Position numbers and translations under genes: made by a program
Notes under the pieces: generated by a model
What the model saw: the letters and a program-made list of their open reading frames with translations, nothing else
Databases searched by the model: none
Told to the model about the DNA's origin: nothing
Source: Protea cynaroides
Lineage: Eukaryota; Streptophyta; Magnoliopsida; Proteales; Proteaceae
Assembly (NCBI GenBank): GCA_028583415.1
Contig: CM053266.1
Location: 32,002,271 to 32,066,270 of the forward strand
Reading direction: 5' to 3'
DNA: 64,000 nucleotides
In this document: positions 32,601 to 45,500 of the stretch, in pieces
How the letters are laid out: each line of letters begins with the position of its first letter
Numbering within the stretch: the stretch's first letter is position 1

Positions 32601-35600
32601 AGGATATGCAAGATGGTAGCGCTGATGTTAGAGCTACAGAGCTGTTGGATTTGTATTCATTTTCTCAAAGGGATTTGGAATTTATTGTTAAGTTCTCAGG
32701 GGAGCATGATTCAGATATCTTCCGTCAAATACTTCAATCTATTTGTCCTTCTATCTACGGCCATGAGCTTGTCAAAGGTAGATATAATAGATATAATCTC
32801 TTATCTCAGTTATGAGTTTTTATTGCTTCTTTCTTGTTGTATTATTTTATAAAACTTGCGTAGATTTTAGTTCTCTGTTGCTAATTATCTTGTTGGCTGT
32901 GAGAATCTAAGCATTTGTGATATTTTTTTCGAAATTGATACATGATACATCTCAATTGTTTAACCATGCTTTACTCATGGTTTAGAAGGATGTGTGGTTC
33001 CATCCAAACTTCATGTTTTGCCCTCTTGCTTCTTTCAGATGGTTTGTTTAAATTAGATTGTCCTATTTGTTTTATGAGGTGACTAATTATTTTATCAAAC
33101 CAGGGTTTGGCTGTGGGAGTAGCACTAGGTTTGGAATCTACTTGAAATTCAGCTGGTTTGAAGTAATCTAGTTCAATAATTATGAATTGTTTGAGTCATT
33201 GATTCTTTTTAAAGATCTAAACCTTCTTTTTATTTTCTTTCAGAAACAAAATTGAGTTTCGAGGAAGGATGAATTACATCTTGATGAAGTTGGGTTGTTT
33301 GAGGAAAATTCTCATTTCAACTTGTCAAATTGCTATATACATAAATAAAAGATGGGTAAATGACACCATGTGTACCTAACGTTTCAGGAAACTTCACCGA
33401 AGGTACCTAACGTTTCAAAAAGGGTGTTTGGGGTACCTAAATCAGAATAAGTCTACCCAGTTTGGATAAAATTCCAAATTTACCCCATCCTTTAGGGTAC
33501 CTAAATCAGAATAAGTCTACCCAGTTTGGATAAAATTCCTATTTTACCCCATCCTCTCTCCCTCCAACCTTTCCCTTCCACTCATCTCCCTCTCATAACG
33601 TCTCCACCACCAACCACCCCTCTTCCTACCCCCACCTCCCTTACCACTTCCCTCTCCCATACCCCTGCACTTTCTGCCACCCACTCTCTCTTCCCTAATC
33701 TCTCTCGCCACTCCCCACTCTCTCTAACCCCTCCATGTTAGCCGCCCCTCTCCTTGACCCCACCTCCCTTCCCACTTTACTCTCCCCCATATTAATGGAT
33801 TCGGGAGGATAAGGAGGAACTTCGTGAGGTGTTGGCACGGTAGGTAGGATTCCCCTCTAAAGTTGATCGCCATCAACGACACAGGAGGTATTAAGCAGGC
33901 ATCCCACCTTGTCAAGTATGATTCCACCCTGGGCATCTTTGAGGCAGACATCAAACCCACATGTGATGACATCTCTGTGTTTGTAATGGAGTGAAAAGGT
34001 GCAGAATGTGGTTGCATATTTATTCCCTGTTTTAGCATTTCTCGTCATTCCTGAATCCTTGCGATTCTAGATTTTTTGAGGTTTACTAAGCCCTAAACTT
34101 TAGGTGGTTAGGTCTCCATTACTAGACCTGATTTCTTCTTTCTTCCTCTTCTGATCTGCTTTTAACAGGTCTGTTCTTCTTATCTCCCTGTGCAGATGGT
34201 TTTTTTTGGTGGAAAATACGAAGAAGAAGAAGAAGAGACAAGAACAAAATACTCAAAACACAAGCAGGAAAACAAAAATTAAAACTACAAACTTACCAGA
34301 GAAATGCAAAAGGTAGGGCTGTTCTGACGAAGTCGGGTTCACCACCGGAAATGGATTTGTTGACAAATAATAGTGTTTTGATTCTCAATTGTGGAATGAT
34401 TTGATGAAAAATAGGGTTTTTTTTCGTTTCTGCAAAGGGAAAAACCAGAGCGCGCGATTGAGAATGAGAAGTACAGGAAACAAATGGAAAGGAAACAATT
34501 TTTTATTTTTATTTTTATATATAAATAAGTATATATCTCGACGGTGGAGCAAAGAGGAAAGGGAGGTGGGGGTAGGGAGAGGGGGCAGCCGGCGGTGGAG
34601 AGGTTATGAGAGGGAGGGGAGTGGAAGGGAAGGCAAGGGGTGGAGGGAGAGAGGATTGGATAAAATTGTAATTTTATCCATCCTTGGGTAGACTTATTCT
34701 ATTTTAGGTATCCGAAACACAATTTTTAAAACGTTAGGTATCTTTGGTGAAGTTTCTTGAAACATTAGGTACCTAGGGTGTCATTTACCCATAAAAGTTT
34801 GACATGTCAACTTTGTTAGCGCAATAAAATTGTAACCGTACATTGCTTTGACTTAGTCAAAGTAGTTAGTGATAGTTTCTAGGACTTAGACTCCTAATTA
34901 GTTTCTTATTTCACTTTATTAGTTTCCTTAACTAATTAAGCTTGTTAGTTTCCTTTTCCTATTTTTAGTTTATTTTGTCTTTACTTTGTGACTAGGACTT
35001 TGACTTGTAGAGTCCTAGATCTTATCTAATAATTGTTCTCTATTTTCAATAAATACAAGTTACAAGGAGAGGAGCAGAACACATCAATTCTATCTATCTT
35101 CTCTTATTTTTTAGTTTGTTACATGGTATCAAGTCAATCACTTAGGTCTTTGTTTTGAGAGTTGTTTAGAGTTCTCCGTTAGGTGTGTAGCCACCACTGT
35201 TGCTGCTTCTGCTACTGCTACTGCTGTTGTTGTTACCTGATTCACAGTAACCTATACTGTGCTGCTACTACTATTTGGTTCATAATGACTTATATTGTGT
35301 TGCCACTACTACTTGGTTCACACTGACTTATACTTTGCTACTACTATTACTACTACTACTACTACTTGGTTCACAATGATTTATACTATGTGCTATTACT
35401 ACTGCTGTTACTACTACTATTATTGCCATTACTACTGCTACAACTGCTGCTTCCGTTGCTACATTCTTTCAAGTTGAAGCTCTCACATTCTCCCATGCTT
35501 CAACTTGAGGGGGTGTTAACGTAATAAAATTGTAATCGTACACTCCTTAGATTAGGTCTAGGACTCTATAAGTTAGAGTCCTAATCACAAACTAAAAACA

Positions 35601-38600
35601 AAATAAACTCAAAATAGAAAAATAAAACTAACAAGCCTAATTGGTAAAGGAAACTAATGAACTAATTAGGAGTCCATATACTATAATAGCCAATAAGAGT
35701 CCAAGTCCTAGAAACTAGCATTAACTACTTTGACTTAGTCAAAGTAGTGTATGGTTGTAATTTTATTACGCTAACAGTTACAAACTTAACACATGCATAT
35801 TTACCGCCCAAAGATGTATTTGATTTACCTTGCTAATATCCCTTCAATGGCGGAAATATTAAAACTCAAAAATTAAACAACTTGTCTTACTAGCAGTCTA
35901 GCCTTACTGGTTGGTTGCAGTGTAACTTTGAACTGCATAGGTGAAATAAAATTTACTTTTGGCATAGTTCCTTGAGTTTTCTTAGTGTACTGAGTACTGA
36001 CTCTCAGCTTCTGTACGTTGGGAAGTTTTTCATTTCATTTTATTTTATTTTTTATTTTTAATTTCATCATGCATATAAGTATGGATGCATTTTTTAGTTC
36101 AACTTGTAGTTCATTTACTTATTATTTTCTTCTAAGTTATGTTTTATTTTGTGACAAATTAAAACAAGAAGTAGCAGTGAAGAAGGAAACATAGAAGACA
36201 AGAGAGAAAAGAGAAACCGGGAGGAGTTGGAATAACTCCCCACATATGGAACTCTTTATTTATGATAGAATGAAAGCAAAAATTATAATAATGCCCTTAC
36301 TTAACCAACAACAATTAAACATGAATCCTAATCTAATTCCCAAAATAGCCCTACGGTAACATGGGCCCTTCAACATTCCACTTCAAATTGGAGCATATAT
36401 ACCCGTAATGCTATAGCTTTGGAATAATCAATACATAAATAACCGATCACATCTAGACATGTAGCAAACAAAAGAACCGCACAATGCCCAGTCACATGAA
36501 ACAAAAGAATTACATGAAGAAGAACCATCCATTCGCAGTCAAGGTTTTAAATTTTGTTGTTGGTGATCATTTTGGTCAGGCCAAAAACTGAAATTGCTAT
36601 CGGAAGGGCTAAAATCTGACCGAAATATTGCATATTTAGGCTATGATTTTTGGCTGGCCATTTCGGGGGTCAAATGGCCATATTAAAGTCCGAAACTTCA
36701 GGGAAACCTTTTTTTAGTCACTATAAATATATGAAAATCTTTATATTGCGGGAAAATTTGTACAAAATTGGTAGTTTGACTTTGCACCTTAGGTTGGCAA
36801 TATATGCCAAACCTTACTATATACCTTATATACCTTGTGTAATATTGCCTATTCTATACATTTGTTTGGTGGCAAGTCAAACAAGTAAGTATGCAGTAGG
36901 AATGAAGTATCATATATTGATAAATAAAGCTTGTATTCTCAAACTGATTTGAATAGTGGCAGCAAAACAGAAAGGTATTTGGGTGGATTGGGTGTATGAT
37001 AGATATCTGAGGAAGAACTCAATTTGGACAGTCTCTACAAATCATGATTCCTCGTGGGTTTGGAGGAAAAATCTGGATAATAAGCAGCTGGTTTATCACT
37101 CTATCCAATTCCCCCCTCTCTCTGTTTTTTTTTTCTTAATCTTTTGTGACACTTTTATTGGCTCACCTTACCTCTGCCAGTGACCAGTTAAGTGTTTTTA
37201 TACTAATCTCTTCTCTCTTTTGGCAACAGCGGGCATAACACTATCGTTGTTTGGAGGTGTGAGAAAGCATTCAGCAGATCAGAACAAGGTCCCTGTTAGA
37301 GGAGACATTCATGTCCTTGTTGTTGGTAGATATAAACTACCCTCCTGTCTTCTAACTGAATGATACTTCTGTAGGTAGTTTTGGTTTTTGTCTATATTTG
37401 TTAGTGTTATCTTGTTTTTTAAACTAAAAGCTTATGTCGCTGTGACAAATGAAAGCATAAGAAAACATAAAAACTTTTGATGAATACTCTATCATAGCTA
37501 GCATGTATAATGCAAATTAACATTAATATCTATATCATTTTAAGGCCAAAACTATTATGCAAATGTTCAGCAACTAGAGATTAAAAAAGTGATGTATGTG
37601 CTCATTGTTGAATTTTATATTGCAAGGTGATCCTGGGTTAGGTAAGAGTCAATTACTGCAAGCAGCAGCTGCTGTTTCTCCACGAGGCATATATGTATGT
37701 GGTAATGCAACAACAAATGCAGGTCTCACAGTAGCTGTTGTGAAGGATCCTATGACAAGTGACTACGCTTTTGAGGCTGGTATATATGAAGTGCAGTCTT
37801 CTTCCTTTGTTTTCCTTTCAATCTTTTAATTCTTCCTGTCCTTTGGATGAACTTATGATGATCTACAAATCTTCTGATGGGTTTTTAAAACCAAGGGATT
37901 AGGATTCAGAAACTAAAAATGAACCAAAACCACAGTGAATGGGAGAAGGACCAGGTTTCAAGATGAACTCGAACACAAGAATTCGGATATCCTGATATTG
38001 GGTGTAAAGCTGGTTGACTGTCACTGTATGGGAGGGGAACAACTCCTCAAAATTGAGTAAAATCCGATGGCCTGATATGGATATATGGAGGTATCCTACC
38101 GAGTTTAGGAATTTTGAATCCAAGATTAAGAAAACTAAATCGATATCAGGTTTAAAGGGTCAAACCAGCGGATAAAAAAAATTGTCAAAACAATAATAAG
38201 ATTTAACATAAATAGTAGAATATTAATCTGAAACCGGAATCCAGAATTTTAGTCAAAATCAAACAACTGTTTTAAGAATTCCCGTGTTCGTATTTCGAAA
38301 GTAAAAGGGATCTTGATAATAGGAAAAATTTTCCAACCAAATTCCAATATTCTATTCCGATGAACTGATAGCTGCCAAGAAGCACAAGCCAGAAAACACA
38401 ATATGTGCCCCGGCCACGCCAGCACCGGTCTGGTACTCTTCACGTGGCTCGGTCAGCTCCTACTTCCGGAATGACTAAGGTGGTCTTGATGAGCCAGGTG
38501 GTTAGTTGCTGATGCCCATGATTTGATTCGAGACCCCTAGCCAGTGGTTGAGAAACTGAGAAATTGGATCTAGAGTAGGACTGTATCAAATCAGTAGGAT

Positions 38601-39486
38601 ATTCTAATATTGAAGCCAGGAAGATGTTAAGAATCTAACCGATGCTAGTTCTGAAAAACAGATTTGGAAAATCAGTTCTAGGTAAGAGAAATCTAGAATT
38701 CCTACTTGAAGAAGGAATCTAAGAAAACAATGAAATGATGATTTTGAAGTTCAAAACAGTAGCAGCACCATAAGTAGAATTTAGGGAAAGATGCTGATTA
38801 ATAGAATATGAACTAAGCATCCCATGTAGTCCAAGCATGTTGATGCAGTACAACTGTACAAGTCTACACCAGAAGGAATAAGGCCATCCAAACAGGACCT
38901 AAGCCAAGCCAGCCAAGCAAAGCCTAGCCAAAGAAGTCAGCCGAAGTCAACAAGCTAGCCACGGCTAGGACTGAGCCATGACCAGTCAAACCTGAGCCAT
39001 TGACCAAGCCGTGACCAGTCCAAGCTAGCCAAAGCAGATCGTGGACAGCTGGCCATAGCTGGCCAGCGCTAGCGCAATATGCCTCTCTCCTTTATTTCCT
39101 TATGTTATTACTTTCCTAAGAATAGTTACCATGTAATCTTGTCTCTAAAACTAGTAAAATAATTAGAGACTTGCCTAAGTTATAGAGTTCTGTTTTTAAG
39201 AAACTTTCCATTTTGTGTTTAGGAAAGTTTCTTAATAGTATGCTTTCAAATTTTAAAAAGATTGTAAGCAAGGAAAGATTGGTCTTTCCTTCCATGAGGC
39301 TAGTCAACAATGGGAGGATTAACTAGTCTCCCTTCCATAATTATGTAAGCACAATACTCTATATATATGGATGAATAATATGAAAGAAGTTTAGATTTGA
39401 AAATTCAGAAAAGCCTTTTTGCAATTCTGGTTGGGTCTCAGGCTGTGAAACTCAGCCGATATTACTCTTTGCTCTCTCTTCTCTTA

Positions 39487-39529
<43 letters not shown>

Positions 39530-42500
39530 CTAACGTTCCCTAGTGATTGCGCAATTATTTTCCCTCCAAAGATCCGATTGGTTGCTGAGTTTGAAGATTT
39601 GTCATTACTACTGATTACCAGAACCCGTCGTCAGGTGATAGACGAGTTTGGAAAAATTATAACTTCACAACCAACAGTCATATTGACCTCAAATTCAAAT
39701 ATTGTTTCAAGCACATCCTAGACTACAAGCCCCCCAAGTTTTGTGATCAACCAACGGCTGGATTGTCCCCAAAGTTAAGTTTTCTATATTTGTTATATTT
39801 CTGGTTTTCTGGTTTTGACTGGAATTGTGTTGGGACTGGTTGTAAAGATCCTATTACAAGGATTAGGGCCTAAATTTGATTGTAAACCCTAACCTTTGCA
39901 TCACACGCACATGAAAAAAGAAATTTCTGGTCACTTACCTGAATTCGATGGAAAGAAGAGAGAAGAAGAAGAGAAGATATGAACTAAGCATCCCACCTAG
40001 TCCTCAACTGGAATCCCGCCAACCATCATTGGCATCCCAACAACAGTTGTCGCATCTCAAAACAGTTCTTACTTTCACAGAATCAAAGGGGCAAAAGCCA
40101 GCTTTCATTCATCAATTTCGTATCTAGGGCTGTAGCCCCTTATAAACTTATATAGAAGATTCAAAACAAGAATCAAATTAGTCCTAAAACTCCTCCATCC
40201 AATAACCTACCTTGGAGGTTGTCTATTCCTACTAAAACTCAACCTAAAAAATAAAGTAAAGTAGCTTAAAAAAAAGGCTGGACTCATAGAGTCCTAATCC
40301 AGCCCAACTAAAACACTCAATGACAAATATAAAAAAGAATAGAACCAAATAGACCCAACAACTTAAGTAATTAATAAATCTCGTATTTGTACCTCCTGCT
40401 CGTATTTTAGGCTTATTAATGTGATCCATTACAGTGAAAACCCATTGGGCTAAAGGCCCAATATGCATAAAACTCAACCCAAGGTTTAATTCAACTAAAA
40501 CAAGCCTAATTATGTGTCTAATCTGCATCTTCTTCCATCAATTTTTTAACATCATGGTTTATCTATAATCACTGCAAGTGTTTTACTGACAAAAGAGATG
40601 CAGCTATGTTTATGTGATGATGAAGGCTAACCCAGAGAAGACTACAAAAGCAGGATTTTTTTCCCCTCTAAGATTATCTATCATTAGTGTAGTGCCCAAT
40701 TTTTAAAGAAGTACAAAAAATAATTCATGAAATGTGCCCTAGCTAATATATGTATGCATTTGGAGAGAAACTTCAGACTTGGACAAGTCTAACCTCTTTT
40801 TTGTTTTCTCTGGGCTCCTCTTCTTTCTTGTGCCATGTTATCTCATGTGATACCTGGATGGGAGATTCTGTTGACATCCACCTACATAGCACCAAACTGT
40901 AGAAATTGAATTCCTCATCCTTTTTCATTCATTTCAATTTATTTTCTTTTCCTTTTTCCCCCTTTCACCTTCTTGTGTGAATGTGTGTACAGAAAATTTC
41001 TGGGAAGGGCTGATGTAACTTGTAAGCGTATCTTTCTAGGATGGATTAAAAAAGACTTCAAAGATAACTAGCAACCCTTCTGATCTCTCTCTCTTTCTCT
41101 CCTCTCTTCTTAATGAAATGCTAAGCTTCTTCCTAACCCTATCTCTCATCAATAAATTGGTGAGTAAGATAATTTTACATACTTGATAAGAGATGGATGG
41201 ATATTCCCTCTTGCTGGCATGCTTTTTGTCTTAAACATCATATGCTACATTTATAAGAAAATTCTGTAAATTAACACGGCAGCAATAAATGAAGGTTCAT
41301 GAGCCTACCTCATTTTTTGCAAGCACAAAATCACTTAAAAAACAGAATTTTTGTGGCAATATTATTCTTTTAGTTTATATGAAAATTATGCACATGGATT
41401 ATTATTCGTCAAACGATATCTAAAGTTGATCTGCCAATCTACATGATATGAATTCCAAACAGGTGCCATGGTTCTTGCGGATCGTGGATTATGCTGTATT
41501 GATGAGTTTGATAAAATGTCTGCAGAACATCAGGTTTGTGACTTTTATTTCTATTGACAAGTCCAATAAGTTGTGCATATGGGGTTTAAGGCTTGGTATT
41601 TATTAAATTTTTGGTTAATCTTAGGCTCTATTGGAAGCCATGGAGCAACAATGTGTGTCTGTTGCAAAGGCTGGACTAGTAGCAAGTTTATCAGCACGTA
41701 CTTCTGTGCTAGCAGCAGCAAATCCTGTTGGTGGCCATTATAAGTAATATTCTTTACCATTCATTTCAGGCTCCAGATGATCTTTGTTATGTTCTAAAAT
41801 TTGTTCTATCTGGTGCACCATCATGAAATTTTTGGGAAAATAACCTCAATATTCAATGACAGTTTCAATGACCAAAGTCTGCAGTGTCAGAAAATATGGA
41901 CAGTAATATGCAGTATGAAAAAATTTGGACGAAAATATGCAATATGGAAGCCCATTTTCGTATACAATTGCCTCATATTGCATTGTATGGTCTATATTTT
42001 CCCATTGGTTGCTACTCATATTCAAAGGTTATGATTTTGCATTTTGGTCATTGATAACTTTGATAGTGAATTTAGGTAATTTCTCCCCTTTTTCTTTGTG
42101 GGGTGGGGTGGGGGTGGGGGTGGGGGTAAAATGACAGCATGAATCTGGGTTAGCTGTACATTCCTGTCTTGGGTCATGATATTCTTTACATGCTCAATAA
42201 AGGCTTTATTTGTTTTGATGGAAAATATTTTCCAGGTTTAACTTTCATTTATAAAAATTATTTTGTATTTCTTTGCCATTTGTTCTTTTTTTGATTGTAT
42301 ATGAGGAAGAAGCACATTTATGCACCGTTGAATTAGGATAAGAATTAAACTATATGATGGGGTTGGTGTCCTCTACAGGTACTAATTGTATTCTGGCAAG
42401 ATGTCGGCACTTTTTCTAGAGAACATCATTCAGAAATTTAAAATGGAAGTCATTTGCCAAAACTTTGTATTGTGTTTCAAGAAATATCTTTCCATTTCTT

Positions 42501-45500
42501 TAGACCAATGCAATTTTCTTTTGTTTTTAAGCAATATCTGGAAAATATTTCTCGTTGAAACAAATGGAGCCTAAGAGACTCTCTGTTACAATCGAAAACT
42601 TTTTCCATTTCTTTTCCTGGGGAAGCAATAATTTCTGCAATAAGAACAATCTTTGATTTTCCTTTCGGGGACAATTTCTTCAGAAGCAAGGAATTAATTT
42701 TTCTTCCAAATATTTGATGTTATTTCTATGTTGTTACTTTCTATTAAGAGTTCGACGTTAAGATCCATTATTATACTACAATATTTAGTCATAAACCATT
42801 CTGTTTCTTTTTTCCTTTCATTTATTACCACGCCAACTTTTTCTAAGAAATACGTTCTGAAATCCAAATGCAGCCGTGCAAAAACTGTCAATGAAAATTT
42901 GAAAATGAGTGGTGCTCTCCTCTCGCGATTTGATTTGGTCTTCATTTTACTGGATAAGCCCAATGAACTGTTGGATAAGCAAGTCTCTGACCACATCATG
43001 TCTGTAAGTTATTGCCTCAAACCTATGTATGTGGGTGCATGGTGTTATGTGAGTATCATGTAATGCATTCCTACTTTAAATGTAGTTGGCCATGGCATGG
43101 GAAGTAAGCATTCTTCTTCACTTCAAATATGAAATATGTACACTTTCTTTAGCATTTACACCAAAATGATTTATTCGGGACAGCTGCATTTCAGACTTCT
43201 GTGCCGATAGGGTATGCTTACACATGAATGCATGTGTAGGGAGGCTTAGAACTTAGATATACTGGTGAATCCCACTTAAAGATTTCTTGGGGTGAAAGTT
43301 GGGGAATGGTACATGGCTACATACAAAAAGTGTTGTCCCTCTTAATGATATGGTTGAATGCATGAATGTCTTGTGCAGCTTCATGCAGGATATGGGGAGC
43401 ATTCTGCAGTCAAAAAACAACGAAGAGGTAATTCTGTTAATTATTTGTACATTTTTGTTGTGTGTTAATATACATTGTTGTGGCCTTTATTTAACAGTTT
43501 GAGCTTTGAGGATAAACAATTGTACAATTATATTTGAGCCAGGAGGTCGGGTGTTTGAACCGTGGTTAGTACGAGGGGTTTTGTTATACGTTGTTCTGCC
43601 CTTTGGTGCCATGTGATGGCGCCACCATGTGATGGTGTCACATGCAGAGCCCCGTGTGTGTGTGTGTGGGGACCTACACATGCTTTGGGGGGGGGGGATG
43701 TTGTGTGTTGATATACATTGTTGTGGTCCGTACTTAGCACGAGCTTTTTAGGTAAGAGGTTGTAACATACCTCAAATCACTTATTTAAAATTTCCTTTTT
43801 AACAAAACATTCATTTTGTTTTGAAATCACTTATTTAAAATTTCCTTTTTAACAAAACATTCATTTTGTTTTGAAAAAACACAGCATTGCAAGATGATAA
43901 AGACACAGATTTGAATGTAAAAGGTGGTTCTTTAGCTTCAAGGTTGAGACTTGACCCAAAGAAAGAAAGAGATTTTGTCCCTTTGCCTGGTCCGCTTCTT
44001 CGTAAATATATTGCTTATGCAAGAACTTTTGTCTTCCCCAGGTGATCTGAACAGATGCATGTTTTGTAACATTATTAATGTCCATTTTATCTAATAGATC
44101 TTTCCCAGCAGAACTTATTTGAAATTGTTGTTGCATTAGGATGTCAAGATCTGCAGCAGGAATTCTTCAGAAGTTTTACTTACGATTGAGAGATCGAAAT
44201 ACTTCAGCTGACGGTACTCCAATAACAGCTAGGCAACTGGAAAGTCTAGTGAGACTGGCACAAGCTCGAGCAAGGTTGGATCTTAGAGAAGAAATAACAG
44301 CTCAAGATGCTTTGGTGAGTTCATATAACAAAGCCAGCTTGTTAATGGTGTTCAACTGAATTTATAATTTTTTTTATGATGCCTTTAAAACTGGAATCTG
44401 ACATTGGCACATTCTGGCATGACGATTATCCAACAGCCAAACCATCTGGGTGGAAAGGTACACACACACACACACACACGCACACACACACACACACAAG
44501 ATCAACAACAGTTACTGTCTGTATGACCACAGGGTCTTACGGCGAGTAGCATTGCTCCAATCATCTAAGGTATATCCTTCTGGGCCTTGGCTTCCGCCCT
44601 CTCTGTTGCTCTCTTCTCTTCTTGGGTTCTCGCTGCAGCTTCAATGAGTCCCTTCGTTTCTCTTTCTCTGACTGCCTGTTGACTAGCGGCACTAAGTACC
44701 TTTGCCCCTACATCGGAAAGGTTCACTTGACTTATGATGTGCGGCGTGCTCCCAGTTCTCGAAATGGTATATTCGATACATAGACACGCCACAAGCACTT
44801 TTGAAATGCCCGTTAAATCAACATTTCCTCTTCTGGTTTCGGCTTCCCCCTTCGTGGTTTCCCTCCAAAGTGTCCTGCCAGATGCAACAAAAGATGAGTC
44901 CTTTTTCCTTCTCGCGAACCACGGGAGCGCCTAGCGCCCAGAGGGCAGTTCGACTGCATTTTCCTGCCAGGGTAAAGCGGCGCATAAAAAAGGGCTGCCG
45001 GTCAAAAGTCCGGTTCCTTCGCGAACGAAGTTCAGAATCAACAAGGGTTCGTAGAACGAAGGGAGTGTACAATTGGGGCGCAGCCCCACTTTTTTGTTCG
45101 TAACGAGGGAGAGATAGAATGAAGTTCTTCACGAAGTTCGAGACAAAGGAACAAAAAAGAGTTTCTCTATGGCCTCCTCGTTTTGAGACATTATGGTTGC
45201 GGGTTCGATCATTGAATGCAGAGAGTTCCTAGACGACTATATGCACTGCCTTCACCAACAGAAGGGGTTGTGGAAGGGGGCCAACGACCCACTAAATAGT
45301 ATCGGTCGACATCTCCAAATCCTTCTTACCCGGCATAAGGGGATTGACTCGTGCTTTATAGCCGTGGGAAAGCGATAAGAAGCCATAAAGCGATTCTGAC
45401 ACAAGATACGATGACAGGGAGGCCCTTAGACGTAAAGGGAAAACCACTAAACAAACGAAGAAAGAATCAACTACATGAGCGCCCCTATAGAGTAAGGCAA

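Noticed and set aside
33526..33741. Pro/Ser/Thr-rich open frame of 71 codons
   Set aside because: It lies in the pyrimidine-rich inverted repeat of the Pack-MULE and reflects base composition.
35160..35470. CRISPR-like array in the repeated TTGGTTCA region
   Set aside because: The repeats are degenerate, CTA-rich and inside a plant retroelement; spacers are not unique sequence.
43457..43750. A tRNA-derived SINE with a box B-like GTGTTTGAACC
   Set aside because: No box A at the right spacing. The flanking near-repeat (TATACATTGTTGTGG) is real, but the class cannot be assigned.
44818..45132. Calling the 104-codon minus frame a nuclear gene
   Set aside because: Its N-terminal part matches mitochondrial CcmFN and the rest is frame-shifted CcmFN sequence; it is an organelle-derived fragment.
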